Source: JADJSS01 sp964490845 (GTDB taxonomy: Bacteria; Bacteroidota; Bacteroidia; Chitinophagales; JADIYW01). From it: a stretch of DNA of 64,000 nt. The position numbers were made by a program, and so were the translations under genes. The notes beneath the pieces are model-generated. The model had not been told where the DNA came from and ran no database searches. It saw nothing but the letters and a program-made list of their open reading frames with translations. The stretch covers positions 310,001 through 374,000 of the forward strand of contig CAZBED010000001.1 in NCBI GenBank assembly GCA_964490845.1, given 5' to 3'. Each line of letters starts with the position of its first letter. Positions within the stretch are counted from its first letter, which is position 1. Below are positions 52,277-59,673 of this stretch, piece by piece.

Positions 52277-53536
52277 TTAATCAGACCATCGTTTAAAAAC
52301 TATAGAAGTATTATGGCCGCCAAAGCCGAAATTATTAGACATGACAGCATCCACTTTTTTGTATTGTGCGGTGTTAAATGTAAAATTCAGCCGGGTATCA
52401 ATAGCCGGGTCATCTGTAAAATGATTGATGGTAGGCGGCACAGCATTATGTTTGATAGCCAGCACCGATGCGATGGCTTCAATAATACCGGCAGCACCCA
52501 TCATATGTCCGGTCATGGATTTAGTGGCGCTGATATTTAGCTGATAAGCATGTTCACTGAATACCTGCTGTATGGCTTTCACTTCAGCAATATCTCCCAA
52601 AGGCGTAGAAGTACCGTGTGTATTGATGTAATCGATTTCTTCATGCTGTACGGAAGCATCCGACAAAGCATCCGTCATTACCTCCGCCACACTTTCTCCT
52701 TCAGGGTTCGGCGCGGTGATATGATACGCATCGGCATTCATGGCGCCTCCTGCCAACTCCGCATAAATGGCGGCGTTCCTGTTTCGAGCATGTTCTTCAC
52801 TTTCCAGCACAATACAGCCTGCACCTTCGCCCATCACAAATCCGTCGCGGCTGGCATCATATGGCCTGGAAGCAGTTGAGGGTTCTTCATTTCTTTCGGA
52901 GAGTGCTTTCATCGCACCGAAAGCGCCTATGGAAACTTCGGTCACGGAGGCTTCCGCGCCACCGACAATCAGCACATCTGCCTTTCCCATACGAATATAA
53001 TTCAGGGCATCTATCAAAGCATTAGTGGAACTGGCACATGCCGCCACTACCGAAAAGTTCATCCCTTTAAAACCATATTTAATGGAAATACCGCCACCTA
53101 CAATATCGAGCAGGGTTCTCGGCACAAAAAACGGGCTGAAATGTCTGGGATTCCTGCCATTCAGATAATACTGGGATAATTCCTGTTCAAAAGTTTGTAT
53201 ACCCCCGAATCCGGAAGTAAATAAGACACCGACTCTTTTTTTATCCAGTGAGGGTACATCCATCAATCCCGCATCTTTGATGGCTTCCTCTGCTGCAATA
53301 AATGCATATTGGCCGAATGCATCCAGCTTTTTTAAATCCTTTTTATCGAAAAAATTATCCGGGTGGTAATCTTTTATTTCGCAGGCAAATTTTGTACGGA
53401 ACAGTGATGTATCAAAACGGGTAATTAACTTGCTGCCACTGGTACCTTTGAGTAAATTATCCCAAAAGGCGTAAACGGAATTTCCTACAGGCGTAATGGC
53501 TCCCAATCCCGTTACCACTACACGCTTGTATTCCAT
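52277..53536 (-). CDS. fabF: 3-oxoacyl-[ACP] synthase II
   Basis: Start set at ATG 53536 (MEYKRVVVTGLGAITPVGNS), the usual N-terminus; the frame continues upstream without homology. The 419-residue condensing enzyme has the catalytic triad in VVAACASSTNAL (Cys), NTHGTSTPLGD (His) and GHMMGAAG (His), plus the C-terminal NNFGFGGHN. It elongates acyl-ACP in fatty acid synthesis. It lies between acpP and rnc in one transcript. Confidence 0.96.
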   Translation of the reverse strand: MEYKRVVVTGLGAITPVGNSVYAFWDNLLKGTSGSKLITRFDTSLFRTKFACEIKDYHPDNFFDKKDLKKLDAFGQYAFIAAEEAIKDAGLMDVPSLDKKRVGVLFTSGFGGIQTFEQELSQYYLNGRNPRHFSPFFVPRTLLDIVGGGISIKYGFKGMNFSVVAACASSTNALIDALNYIRMGKADVLIVGGAEASVTEVSIGAFGAMKALSERNEEPSTASRPYDASRDGFVMGEGAGCIVLESEEHARNRNAAIYAELAGGAMNADAYHITAPNPEGESVAEVMTDALSDASVQHEEIDYINTHGTSTPLGDIAEVKAIQQVFSEHAYQLNISATKSMTGHMMGAAGIIEAIASVLAIKHNAVPPTINHFTDDPAIDTRLNFTFNTAQYKKVDAVMSNNFGFGGHNTSIVFKRWSD

Positions 53537-53572
53537 ATGCTTTGATTTAATAAGTATTAAGGCAGCATTTGA

Positions 53573-53587
53573 GTTCTGACGCAGAAC
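53573..53587 (-). other. small intercistronic hairpin between acpP and fabF
   Basis: GTTCTG and CAGAAC form a 6-bp stem around a 3-base loop in the 68-bp gap after the acpP stop. No T run follows on the minus strand. It could modulate read-through or stabilise the acpP part of the message. Confidence 0.3.
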
Positions 53588-53604
53588 CAATAAGAGACTG
53601 AATA

Positions 53605-53838
53605 TTAAACGTTGGCTTCCAAATAGGCGATAGCTTCCCCTACTGTTTTAATTTTGTCGGCCTGCTCGTCCGGAATGATAATGTTGAATTCTTTTTCAAA
53701 CTCCATAATCAGCTCAACAGTTTCCAGGGAATCTGCTTTCAGATCGTTTTCAAAACTTGCTTCCGGAGAGACTTCGTTGTCTTCTACACCCAACTTCTCA
53801 ACGATTATCTTTTTTACGCGTACTGCAATTGTGGACAT
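53605..53838 (-). CDS. acpP: acyl carrier protein
   Basis: 77 residues from ATG 53838 (MSTIAVRVKKIIVEKL); ATGs at 53844 and 53868 are in frame but extend beyond the usual N-terminus. Acidic four-helix protein with the phosphopantetheine attachment site LKADSLETVELIMEFE (Ser in DSL). It carries acyl chains for FabF, encoded next, and lies at the head of the acpP-fabF-rnc operon. Confidence 0.96.
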   Translation of the reverse strand: MSTIAVRVKKIIVEKLGVEDNEVSPEASFENDLKADSLETVELIMEFEKEFNIIIPDEQADKIKTVGEAIAYLEANV

Positions 53839-53865
53839 ATCCATGAATTTATTAAAAATGATGTG

Positions 53866-53873
53866 CAAAATTA
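53866..53873 (-). promoter_or_regulatory. probable -7 box of the acpP-fabF-rnc operon
   Basis: Read on the minus strand, TAATTTTG is a perfect TAnnTTTG, 27 bases before the acpP ATG. The upstream -33 region holds only a loose TTTT match. Confidence 0.4.
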
Positions 53874-54019
53874 GCCTAAATTTTTATATTCTGTATAAAA
53901 CCTTGTTAAAAATAATACTCTACTAACCGGCTGAATATCAACTGATTTAAAATTCAACTGAATAATTGTTGAAAAAGCCTCTGATTTTTAATCTATTCCT
54001 TCTGTAAATTGCGCAATAA

Positions 54020-54469
54020 ATGGCAAGAAGGCAGATTATAGACATTGAATTCAATTTCACCACGTGGGGAATTAATTCCCACATGGAAGATTACCGGCTT
54101 TGTCTGAACCTGAACCAACATTTAAAATGGCATCTAAAACGTGTGCACGATATTGAATTTTACAGTCCCCAGATAAAGGCCACCAAACATTTTAACGTAT
54201 ACAAATATAAAAATGAGATTGACTTTTACACGCTGGAATTAATACAAAATAAAAACTCCGGCAATATCCTGATACCTGAATTAAAAAACTTTGACTTTCT
54301 TTTTCTGTTACATGGTGAAGAAGACTATTTTGAAAAAGACGCCTTTACCGAACTGCTGGCAAATTCACCGGGTGTGCAATCCGTTTTTGAGATAGAAGTC
54401 AACTCCCTTAAATCAAAACACAATCTGTTAATCCGACACTTTAATGAAGACTCCAAAAAGAAAAACTAA
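54020..54469 (+). CDS. IPExxxVDY-family protein
   Basis: 149 residues with the family layout: DIEFNFTTWGINSHMEDYRLCLNLN in the first half, FYTLELIQNKNSGNILIPELKNFDFLFLL in the second (signature present here as IPELKNFDF instead of IPExxxVDY) and a charged tail. The function is unknown, but the gene is very often directly upstream of pyk in Bacteroidota, as here; the two overlap by 26 bp. Confidence 0.9.
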   Translation: MARRQIIDIEFNFTTWGINSHMEDYRLCLNLNQHLKWHLKRVHDIEFYSPQIKATKHFNVYKYKNEIDFYTLELIQNKNSGNILIPELKNFDFLFLLHGEEDYFEKDAFTELLANSPGVQSVFEIEVNSLKSKHNLLIRHFNEDSKKKN

Positions 54470-55874
54470 AATAGTTGCGACCATTGGTCCGGCAAGTAAT
54501 TCTTACGCTACTTTAGTGGAACTTTATCAAAGCGGTGTAAATGTTTTTCGTCTGAACTTCTCGCACGGAAGGCATGAAGACCATAAGCAGGTCATAGAAC
54601 ATATTGTACAACTTAATCATGAACACCATGCCCATGTGAGTATATTAGCGGACTTGCAGGGGCCTAAACTGCGTACCGGTTTAATGCAGAACAATGCCAT
54701 ACATCTGGAAGAAGGAAAATCCATCAAGGTTACCTGTGAAGATGTGATTGGCACAAAAGAAATTTTTTCGGTGACCTATGAACACCTCGCCACCGATTTA
54801 AAAATCGGGGAATTCATTCTGATAGATGACGGAAAATTAGAGTTGAAGGTGGAAAAAATTCTGAATGATAAGATCATACAGTGCAAAATCGTTTCAGGCG
54901 GCACCTTGTCGTCTAAAAAAGGATTTAATTTACCGGACACCAAGATTTCATTACCCAGTCTGACAGAAAAAGACCGTACCGACCTGGCCTTTATCCTGAC
55001 ACAACCTGTCAACTGGGTAGCTTTATCTTTTGTACGTACCGCTAAAGAAATCAACGAACTGAAAGACATCATACACCGGCACGACTCACCGTTGAAAGTG
55101 GTGGCGAAAATAGAAAAACCGGAAGCCGTTAAGAATATCGACAGCATCATTAAGGCAACCGACGCGGTTATGATTGCCCGTGGTGATTTAGGTGTGGAAG
55201 TAGCGATGGAAGAAATGCCGTTGATTCAAAAAAATATCATTGAAAAATCTATTCAGAATGCGCGGCCTGTTATTATCGCTACACAGGTCATGGAATCCAT
55301 GATAGATATGCCGCGCCCTACTCGGGCAGAAATTACCGATGTAGCCAACGGCGTGTTGGACGGTGCAGATGCCATCATGCTGAGCGGTGAGACTTCTGTC
55401 GGAAAAAATCCTGCAAAGGTGGTACAAACCATCGACCGTATTATCCGGCGAACGGAAATGGAAGAAGAAATCTATCATAAACACCAGCTTCCGGATAAAA
55501 ATTCCAAAACTTTTTTGTCAGATGCCATTTGTTTCAATGCCTGTAAAATTGCCGCCGACGTGAATGCTAAAGCCATCAATGGTATGACGTATTCCGGATA
55601 TACAGCATTCATGCTGGCCAGCAACCGCCCGAAAGCGGACATTCATATTTTTACCAGCAATAAAAGCTTACTGAACACCTTAGACTTAGTTTGGGGAGTA
55701 GATGTGTTTTTCTATGACAAATTTGTAAGTACGGATGAGTCCATTGACGACATCATCCAGATACTAAAACGTGAAAAAGTAGTATCGCCAGATGACATCA
55801 TTGTCAGTACCGCCAGTATGCCAATCAAGGGCAGAGGAAGAACCAATATGGTGAAGATTAGTAAGATAAAATGA
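54444..55874 (+). CDS. pyk: pyruvate kinase
   Basis: 476 residues converting phosphoenolpyruvate and ADP to pyruvate and ATP. Motifs: KIVATIGPASNS and FRLNFSHGRHEDH at the N-terminus, ADLQGPKLRTG, VVAKIEKPEAVKNID, AVMIARGDLGVEV (Mg/K site) and the signature IATQVMESMIDMPRPTRAE with DAIMLSGETSVG. The C-terminal domain is complete. Its ATG lies inside the IPExxxVDY gene, so the two are coupled. Confidence 0.97.
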   Translation: MKTPKRKTKIVATIGPASNSYATLVELYQSGVNVFRLNFSHGRHEDHKQVIEHIVQLNHEHHAHVSILADLQGPKLRTGLMQNNAIHLEEGKSIKVTCEDVIGTKEIFSVTYEHLATDLKIGEFILIDDGKLELKVEKILNDKIIQCKIVSGGTLSSKKGFNLPDTKISLPSLTEKDRTDLAFILTQPVNWVALSFVRTAKEINELKDIIHRHDSPLKVVAKIEKPEAVKNIDSIIKATDAVMIARGDLGVEVAMEEMPLIQKNIIEKSIQNARPVIIATQVMESMIDMPRPTRAEITDVANGVLDGADAIMLSGETSVGKNPAKVVQTIDRIIRRTEMEEEIYHKHQLPDKNSKTFLSDAICFNACKIAADVNAKAINGMTYSGYTAFMLASNRPKADIHIFTSNKSLLNTLDLVWGVDVFFYDKFVSTDESIDDIIQILKREKVVSPDDIIVSTASMPIKGRGRTNMVKISKIK

Positions 55875-55886
55875 GAAGGAATGGAG

Positions 55887-55935
55887 AATGGAAAATTGGG
55901 AATTGGGAATCGGGATTTGTAAATCGGGATTTGTA
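55887..55935. repeat. short G/A/T-rich tandem repeats between pyk and the AbfD-like gene
   Basis: Includes two adjacent perfect copies of a 14-bp unit AATCGGGATTTGTA (55908-55921, 55922-55935) after overlapping GGGAATT/TTGGGAA motifs. It may be one copy of a dispersed repeat; only one lies in this window. Confidence 0.75.
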
Positions 55936-55937
55936 AA

Positions 55938-57446
55938 TTATGGATTAGGTTCATCTGGTTCAAATATATTTTTAAAATAGTCTGAATTTTCGTTTGGTTC
56001 TTGTATATCATCTTTAATACCCGCCAGATTTTTAGCTATATTCTTTTTGTAACCTGTCTGCATCAATCGGTGAATTTGCACCCGCTGGGCCTGCGGCGAC
56101 CCGGCTCCGTGCATGGATTCTGTCAGGTAGCCTACCGCATTTCTGCCTAAAGTCAGATTTTCTATGAGGCGTAATATGCGCATTCTGTTTTCCGGGTTTA
56201 TCCCATCCCGGCCTGCAAGGTATTTTTTCAGTAACGGCCCGGCATCGGGATGCCTGAAATCTTTCTCGGACGGCATCGTCACTACCAACCCTCCCGCTAT
56301 ATCCTGCGCAAGACGGCTGATTTCATAAGGAAATCGAGTGACATTGTGCTTGCAAACCTGAGCCAGCATATCATCTGACAGATATACACCGGATTCCATT
56401 TTCTTTGCCTGAGAGGAGGAGGCTATGCCAAGCCCGTATATGGTTTCATTCAGATGCGTCATTTCAATCAGCTTGTCCTTGATGTGCGAGGCTTTTTCCA
56501 CTCCGTTATAATCCGCTATTGTGGCAGCAGCTCCAATCAGCGCATCACCCAGCCCGGTTTTACACACATAACTGCGGCGGTGATAGCAGGTAAACCGCTC
56601 GACCAGCATTGAAGCAAACTCAAACTCCCCGTGCATAAATACATATTCCCACAGTACAAATACCCTGTCAAAAATAATCATCGCCTCCTGCCCGCCGAAT
56701 TTGGCATTCCCCACGTCAATATCGCCACCTTCCATGCTTCTCGTATCGCAGGACTGGCGTCCGTAGATATAGGTAATTCCTTCCGCATCAACAGGCATGG
56801 CGGCCACTACCGCCCAGTCTTTATCGGCTTCCGATAAACGGATAGTTGGCATCGCAATCAACCAGTGTGAATTGATGCAACCGGTCTGGTGGGCTTTTGC
56901 TCCCGAAATGTAGATTCCTTTTTCATTCCGTTCCACAATGCGGGTATACAAATCCGCATCGGCCTGCTCCGAAGGTGATTTGCTTCTGTCACCTTTCGGG
57001 TCCGTCATGGCTCCTCCAATTACATAATTAGCTTCCTGCATCTTTTTTACGAAATCTAAAAAACGGCGATGGTAATTCGTGTTATGTTTTTTATCTATTT
57101 CATAAGTGGTGGAATGCAATGCATTGATGGCATCCATACCGACACATCGCTGAAAACAGGTTCCGGTAGTTTGTCCAAGCTTGCGTTGCATCTTGTTTTG
57201 CATCACGAGATCCTGCGCACTCTCCGCGATATGGAGGAAACGATTTACCCGCATACCGGAAATCGTAGATGCTGCGCCAGCCAGTGTTTTATCTTTTACC
57301 GCCAGGTCATAGGTTTCGGCTACGGCATTAACGGAAGGCCTTATCATAGGATGATCAACAGGTTCTTCAATCAGTTCGCCCAATAAATAGACTTTCAGTT
57401 TTCTTCCCCGTAAACTTTGGATATACTCCTCGCCCGTTGTTATCAT
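55938..57446 (-). CDS. abfD: 4-hydroxybutyryl-CoA dehydratase-like flavoprotein
   Basis: 502 residues closely following 4-hydroxybutyryl-CoA dehydratase/vinylacetyl-CoA isomerase rather than 4-hydroxyphenylacetate hydroxylase: YIQSLRGRKLKVYLLGE, DHPMIRPSVNAVAETY, TCFQRCVGMDAINA (C97, C101), GAMTDPKGDRSKSPSEQ, IYISGAKAHQTGCINSH, IYGRQSCDTRSMEGGDIDVGN, YHRRSYVCKTGLGD (H289, C295) and MHGAGSPQAQR. The three Cys and one His correspond to the [4Fe-4S] ligands of the Clostridium enzyme, so cluster-dependent dehydration of 4-hydroxybutyryl-CoA to crotonyl-CoA is expected. The His-Cys spacing is one residue shorter than I recall for that enzyme. Confidence 0.85.
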   Translation of the reverse strand: MITTGEEYIQSLRGRKLKVYLLGELIEEPVDHPMIRPSVNAVAETYDLAVKDKTLAGAASTISGMRVNRFLHIAESAQDLVMQNKMQRKLGQTTGTCFQRCVGMDAINALHSTTYEIDKKHNTNYHRRFLDFVKKMQEANYVIGGAMTDPKGDRSKSPSEQADADLYTRIVERNEKGIYISGAKAHQTGCINSHWLIAMPTIRLSEADKDWAVVAAMPVDAEGITYIYGRQSCDTRSMEGGDIDVGNAKFGGQEAMIIFDRVFVLWEYVFMHGEFEFASMLVERFTCYHRRSYVCKTGLGDALIGAAATIADYNGVEKASHIKDKLIEMTHLNETIYGLGIASSSQAKKMESGVYLSDDMLAQVCKHNVTRFPYEISRLAQDIAGGLVVTMPSEKDFRHPDAGPLLKKYLAGRDGINPENRMRILRLIENLTLGRNAVGYLTESMHGAGSPQAQRVQIHRLMQTGYKKNIAKNLAGIKDDIQEPNENSDYFKNIFEPDEPNP

Positions 57447-57644
57447 GCTGTAATTTTTTAGTAGTATAAATATATTGATTTATCCAACGACATATATCAA
57501 CTTATTGAGCAAAATCAATTTCTTATCATCCGTAAAATTGATGTCTGTTAAAATAAGGACCTCAAACATTAAGCTATTGCTAAAAAATAAAACCCGTTTT
57601 TTTCCATTGTTTCAAAGAACTATCTTTAGAAAAATATCTGTTAT

Positions 57645-58388
57645 ATGATTTATATTATTGTCTTTTTCCTCCTTCACTGGTTTTTGTCCGTCTTTTTTCA
57701 AACAACTTTCTTACATCGATACGCATCACACAAGATGTTTACTACCGGAGTATTCAGGGAAAAAGTATTTCATTTCATGACATGGCTGTCTCAGGGTTCT
57801 TCTTATCTGGTTCCGAGGGCTTATGCTGTTATGCACCGTATGCATCACGATTTCAGCGATACCGAAAAAGATCCGCACTCCCCGCATTTTTTCAGAGATG
57901 TATTCTCGATGATGATAAAAACAAAAAAAATCTATACCGGATTTGTAACGGGAAAACTGACCGCTGCTTCTAAATACTGTCACGATCTGCCCGTTTGGGA
58001 AAAATTTGAATCCTTTGCCGGCCATTATGCTACCCGTATCGCGTGGGGTTTATTTTATATTGCTTTCTATTTAACCGTAATTATAAAATGCGACCTTTCT
58101 TATTTCTGGTTATTATTACTGCCTGTCCATTTTCTGATGGGCCCGATTCACGGCGCGATTGTCAACTGGTGCGGTCATAAATATGGTTATGCCAATTTTG
58201 ACAACCAGGATAAATCCAAAAATACAGAGCCATTAGGGCTTTTACTGATGGGAGAATTATTTCAAAACAACCACCACAAATTTCCGAATTCCGCTAATTT
58301 CGCTAAGAAATGGTTTGAATTTGACCCAACCTACATCGTATTAATACTAATGAATTACGTGGGTATTATCAGACTGGTCAAAAAATAA
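57645..58388 (+). CDS. acyl-lipid/acyl-CoA delta-9-type fatty acid desaturase
   Basis: 247 residues with membrane helices at ~1-22, ~105-150 and ~205-240 and the three histidine boxes of the desaturase family: HRYASH (24-29), HRMHHDFSD (HxxHH, 64-68) and NNHHKF near 208. Length is short for acyl-CoA desaturases but normal for bacterial members. A di-iron membrane enzyme inserting a double bond into acyl chains is expected. It ends at base 58388, immediately abutting the convergent rlmB stop at 58389. Confidence 0.88.
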   Translation: MIYIIVFFLLHWFLSVFFQTTFLHRYASHKMFTTGVFREKVFHFMTWLSQGSSYLVPRAYAVMHRMHHDFSDTEKDPHSPHFFRDVFSMMIKTKKIYTGFVTGKLTAASKYCHDLPVWEKFESFAGHYATRIAWGLFYIAFYLTVIIKCDLSYFWLLLLPVHFLMGPIHGAIVNWCGHKYGYANFDNQDKSKNTEPLGLLLMGELFQNNHHKFPNSANFAKKWFEFDPTYIVLILMNYVGIIRLVKK

Positions 58389-59120
58389 TCAGCGTTTCTG
58401 CCTGTTGACTTCATACAGCGCCATTGCTGTAGCTACGGACACATTATAGGATTCCAATTCAGGGCTCATGGGAAGTTTTACCAGTTCATCCACCAGCCGG
58501 ATAACCGGATTGGAAATGCCTTCATCTTCTGAGCCCGCAATAATAGCCAACGGCATTTTAGTATTCACCTCATATATATAGTTATCGGCGGTACCATCTA
58601 ATCCGATAATTTTAATGCCGTTATTTTTGATGTCTTTTATAGCCGCTGTCATATTTTCTACTCTGCAAACGGGAATTTTCAGCAATGCACCCGCCGAAAT
58701 TTTAACGGCAACATCGTTAACAGCTGCACTTTCCTTTTTAGGAAAAATAATCGCATGCACGCCCAACCCTAAAGCCGTCCTTGCCAGCGCTCCCAAATTC
58801 CGGATATCCGTAATATTCTCCAAAATCAGCAATAACGGGTCTTCGCCTTTGGAAAAAACAAAATCTATGATTTTTTGCACCTCCTGATACTGAATGAGCG
58901 CGGTAAAGGCGAGCACCCCCTGATGATTCGCCCGGGACAGTGAATTAATTTTCACTTCAGGAACAAACTGATAATAAACTTCTTTTTCCCTGCAGAGCTG
59001 AATGATTTGTTTGACTACGTCGCCGGAGGCATTTTTAGATAACAACACTTTTTCCACTTCCTGAGTAGACTGAAGCAATTCCAGTACCGGATTCCTGCCT
59101 GCAATAAGCTGTTGTTTCAT
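58389..59120 (-). CDS. rlmB: 23S rRNA 2'-O-methyltransferase of the SpoU/TrmH family (RlmB-like)
   Basis: 243 residues with an N-terminal substrate-binding domain (1-80) and a SPOUT core: ILENITDIRNLGALARTALGLG, AIIAGSEDEGISN and LPMSPELESYNVSVATAMALYE (the knot motifs 1-3). RlmB methylates G2251 in 23S rRNA; other TrmH-type targets cannot be ruled out. It is followed upstream by the mscL terminator. Confidence 0.9.
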   Translation of the reverse strand: MKQQLIAGRNPVLELLQSTQEVEKVLLSKNASGDVVKQIIQLCREKEVYYQFVPEVKINSLSRANHQGVLAFTALIQYQEVQKIIDFVFSKGEDPLLLILENITDIRNLGALARTALGLGVHAIIFPKKESAAVNDVAVKISAGALLKIPVCRVENMTAAIKDIKNNGIKIIGLDGTADNYIYEVNTKMPLAIIAGSEDEGISNPVIRLVDELVKLPMSPELESYNVSVATAMALYEVNRQKR

Positions 59121-59137
59121 TCGGACACAAGATAACT

Positions 59138-59165
59138 AAAAAAGGCTGTCCCTAAAGGGACAGCC
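59138..59165 (-). terminator. intrinsic terminator of mscL
   Basis: On the minus strand, GGCTGTCCC, a TTTA loop and GGGACAGCC (59165-59144) form a perfect 9-bp stem followed by six T residues, 37 bp after the mscL stop. Confidence 0.9.
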
Positions 59166-59201
59166 CGGTAATTTTAGTCACAGTTGGGGGTATAACTAAA
59201 A

Positions 59202-59624
59202 CTATTTCTTTAAAAGGTCTCTGATTTCTGCCAGCAATTTTTCCTGAGCTGGTGGTTCAGCCGGGGCAGGCGGTGGAGCAGGTTGTTCGCGTTTCATTTT
59301 GTTAATCGCTTTAATCACCATGAACACAACCAGTGCCACAACGGTAAAAGTAATAACTTCAGAAATGAACGCACCGTACTTTACGGCTACTTCGGCTACT
59401 GCAGGAGTAGCGCCATCCGCAGCAGCAGCTACCGCCTCTTTCAAGACAATCTTTTTTTGGGTAAAGTCAACTCCACCGGTAAGCATTCCAATGGCCGGCA
59501 TTACCATCCCATCAATAAACGCGGAAACTACTTTCCCGAACGCGGAACCCATGACCACACCAATGGCCATATCTATCAGGTTACCTTTGATGGCAAATTC
59601 TTTAAATTCCTGTAACATTCCCAT
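59202..59624 (-). CDS. mscL: large-conductance mechanosensitive channel
   Basis: 140 residues: EFKEFAIKGNLIDMAIGVVMGSAFGKVVSAFIDGM (S1 helix and first transmembrane segment, in part), MPAIGMLTGG, a loop with an Ala-rich insert, a second transmembrane segment (~87-107) and a Pro/Ala-rich linker before the C-terminal helix KLLAEIRDLLKK. Homopentameric safety valve opened by membrane tension. The internal ATG at residue 3 is an alternative start. Confidence 0.95.
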   Translation of the reverse strand: MGMLQEFKEFAIKGNLIDMAIGVVMGSAFGKVVSAFIDGMVMPAIGMLTGGVDFTQKKIVLKEAVAAAADGATPAVAEVAVKYGAFISEVITFTVVALVVFMVIKAINKMKREQPAPPPAPAEPPAQEKLLAEIRDLLKK

Positions 59625-59673
59625 ATAATTGTATTTTAGTTAATACGAATATACTAAATATTTTTGACATTTA

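Noticed and set aside
55938..57446. 4-hydroxyphenylacetate 3-monooxygenase (HpaB) as the identity
   Set aside because: The fold is shared, but the CFQRC and His/Cys ligands and long blocks such as the GDRSKSPSEQ region fit 4-hydroxybutyryl-CoA dehydratase.
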